From: Lucifuga dentata | Taxonomy: Eukaryota; Chordata; Actinopteri; Ophidiiformes; Bythitidae | Reading direction: 5' to 3' | NCBI GenBank assembly: GCA_014773175.1 | Contig: VXCM01000348.1 | Span: forward strand, 186,001-250,000 | Length of the DNA stretch: 64,000 nucleotides | Shown: positions 62,401 through 64,000 of the stretch, in pieces | Position numbering within the stretch: position 1 is the first letter of the stretch | Layout of the letters: each line of letters begins with the position of its first letter | Translations under genes and position numbers: made by a program | Notes under the pieces: generated by a model | What the model was told of the DNA's origin: nothing | Databases searched by the model: none | What the model saw: only the letters and a program-made list of their open reading frames with translations

Positions 62401-63823
62401 CCGAGGCAAAGAGTACATGGGAGAGGGGATGGAGCACACGGAGGAGGGCTACGGTCACGCACGCTATCCCCCGCGGGACTACATTGGGCCTATGGACAGA
62501 GGGCCTCGCGATTACGAGGGCCACAACATGGAGCGGGGCAGAGGTCGTGGATTTGTAAGTGCCCATCTTTGCCTGGTCGATCTCTTTTACTGCATATGGT
62601 TTCTTTCATTCAAATACTGACATCTCATCTTCTTGCAATTTTCTGTCCTAACGGCATCACAGTAGACTCCGCTTCTCTGCTCTGTTCCCTCCTCCTAATG
62701 CTAAGGAACATAATGTGGATGATGATAATGATGATGACACTATCATACATAATCCATGCACTACCTGATTTTGTTAAGGTAATGTAGCGCAAATCAGCGG
62801 AAACTCACGTCAACACTAAAAAACAGTCTGATTTCCAACAGTGTAGCTTTTATTTGTGAATCTTAATTACTGTTCTAATTCCCATCATTCTTTGCTCCAG
62901 TTTCTGACTTGGACCACTGGCTGATTTTCTGCTACATTAGATTTTTCTGTCTAGAGATCATGCCATCACGTATTGGAATCTAAAATGAAGAATATTTAAA
63001 TGAAACTGTTGATTTTACTGAAAGTTTGAGCATGTTTGCTGTTCTGATTACAGTACCCCAGAATCAGGGGAAGAGGTTGGAACAGGGGGAATTATCCTGG
63101 CAACAACAACAACAACAACATCAACCCACCCAATATGAATGCCCCAGTGCGCCCTCCAGAGGAAGAGTGGGATCCTGAGTACACTCCCAAGAGCAGGAAA
63201 TATTATTTGGTGAGTCTCTGAAGCTACTGAAATAATATAATGATATCCAAAATCATTAATTGATGTGTTTGACAAACTAAGGCCATGTTCTTTGATGCGT
63301 CTATGAAGTTTACTGTATGGACGTGAACAACTTGTTGGTAAGTTGGAACTGGAAGAACTAAGAATATTTAATGATGTCTTGTTTTCATTGGACGGACTAC
63401 CTGACACACACTGAACTGGGAGTAGCCAAACTACTATTTGTGTGATATGAATCAGTCATAGAAAGTAGCAAATCAGTATTTGTGTGAAAATCTGATTATT
63501 ATTTTAGCCAGAATAATGATTGTCATCTTTTTTTTTTTTTTTTTTTTNTTTTTTTTTTTTTTTTTTTTAATACTGTTGCCTATGTGGCCTTCCAGCACGA
63601 TGATCGTGATGGTGAGAAAACCTGGATAGACAACCGCGGAAGGGGCAGAGGGTCCTTCCCACCTCGTCGGGGACGCTTCGTCTACCGCAAGGGAGGCAGC
63701 AGCCCGAAGTGGACCCACGACATGTTCCAGGGAGGTGAAGAAGGGGAGCTGGGAGATGACGGCATAGAAGTAGACCACAAAGAATCCAAAGATACTGGAG
63801 ACGCCCCCACCCCCAAGCAGTAG
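56440..63823 (+). CDS. thrap3: THRAP3 (thyroid hormone receptor-associated protein 3, TRAP150)
   Basis: Nuclear RS-rich factor associated with Mediator/TRAP, pre-mRNA splicing and mRNA decay. Coding exons: 56440-56567, 58137-58940, 59246-59875, 59994-60160, 60339-60450, 60660-60735, 61365-61546, 62323-62554, 63054-63209 and 63596-63823. Phases agree and give 904 aa plus stop; human is about 955. Residues 1-70 are an RS domain. It is followed by an Arg/Gly/Tyr-rich part ([20 protein letters not shown]), more RS blocks, a Lys/Glu-rich middle, and the conserved THRAP3/BCLAF1 block ([57 protein letters not shown]). The C-terminus has an Asn run, [17 protein letters not shown], an RGRG segment and [17 protein letters not shown]. 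The adjacent map7d1 and the C-terminal wording favour THRAP3 over its paralogue BCLAF1. The start is the first ATG after the exon 2 acceptor. Confidence 0.96.
56568..58136 (+). other. thrap3: thrap3 intron 2
   Basis: Between the first coding exon and the large RS exon. It contains a poly-T/G single-N gap at 57566 and no recognisable RNA gene. Confidence 0.6.
61741..62018 (-). mobile_element. TTAA-flanked MITE, copy D (internally deleted, 278 bp)
   Basis: The element is flanked by TTAA at 61737-61740 and 62019-62022. The left end AGCAGTGGTTTTGCATGTTT and right end CATATGGTCCT are diverged forms of the family inverted repeats. The interior holds CCTTCCAGACTGCCATTGG as in copy A. It is in the thrap3 intron before exon 9 of the coding series. 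Confidence 0.7.
62098..62138. repeat. (GGAT)n/(GATA)n microsatellite
   Basis: ATGGATGGATGG followed by TAGATAGATAG units, in a thrap3 intron. Confidence 0.85.
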
Positions 63824-64000
63824 ATTGCTCCTCTCGTTACAGTGTCTCTCTCGATTGAGTCAGGAAGAGATTAGCTACACAACCATCACTGTCCCAGTGT
63901 CAGAATGTCATGAGTGGGAAAAAAATGGAGTGTTTGCCCGCAACATGTCACAATTTAAAGGTAAAAAATTTGTTGTAACGATTTTGAGCCCTGTCATAGT
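63824..64000 (+). other. thrap3: Start of the thrap3 3' UTR
   Basis: The sequence after the TAG at 63821-63823 runs to the window edge. No AATAAA signal is reached, so the transcript continues past the window. Confidence 0.75.

Overview
The window is nuclear DNA of a ray-finned fish, most likely a percomorph teleost. Genes are split by GT-AG introns, there are many microsatellites and dispersed fish repeats, and the gene order MAP7D1-THRAP3 is the one found on human 1p34. I could place four protein-coding genes exon by exon from splice sites, reading phase and remembered family sequences. No alignment or search was run.

Layout. (1) 1-1500 is gene-free. (2) 1500-7534, minus strand: meaf6, a subunit of MYST/NuA4-type histone acetyltransferase complexes, with a 30-nt alternative exon and a decayed Tc1 transposon in an intron. 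(3) 7535-7728: a 194-bp head-to-head promoter with a good RFX X-box. (4) 7729-9717, plus strand: stpg1, a sperm-tail/cilium PG-rich-repeat protein. (5) 9718-15324: intergenic, repeat-rich, with a short retroposon bounded by 17-bp target-site duplications. (6) 15325-46233, plus strand: map7d1, a microtubule-associated protein that recruits kinesin-1. It has 18 proposed coding exons, a 15.5-kb first intron and a 21-nt microexon next to a CU-rich repeat. (7) 46876-53350: intergenic. (8) 53350-64000, plus strand: thrap3 (TRAP150), an RS-rich mRNA-splicing and transcription factor, complete in coding sequence, with a TCTCGCGAGA promoter motif.

The proposed exons give open frames that sum to multiples of three: 193 or 203 aa for meaf6, 332 aa for stpg1, 805 aa for map7d1 and 904 aa for thrap3. 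These are close to the human lengths as I remember them. The meaf6 and map7d1 totals require removing short duplicated blocks that flank single Ns. At least nine such blocks occur in the window and they look like unmerged contig overlaps. Three fall inside coding exons and would spoil automatic gene models.

No new enzymatic or defence system is visible. The items most worth a second look are: the RFX-motif divergent promoter; two microexons with typical neural-splicing sequence context; a four-copy non-autonomous transposon family with TTAA target sites, one copy carrying a nested insertion; a clean retroposon insertion just upstream of map7d1; and several perfect inverted repeats.
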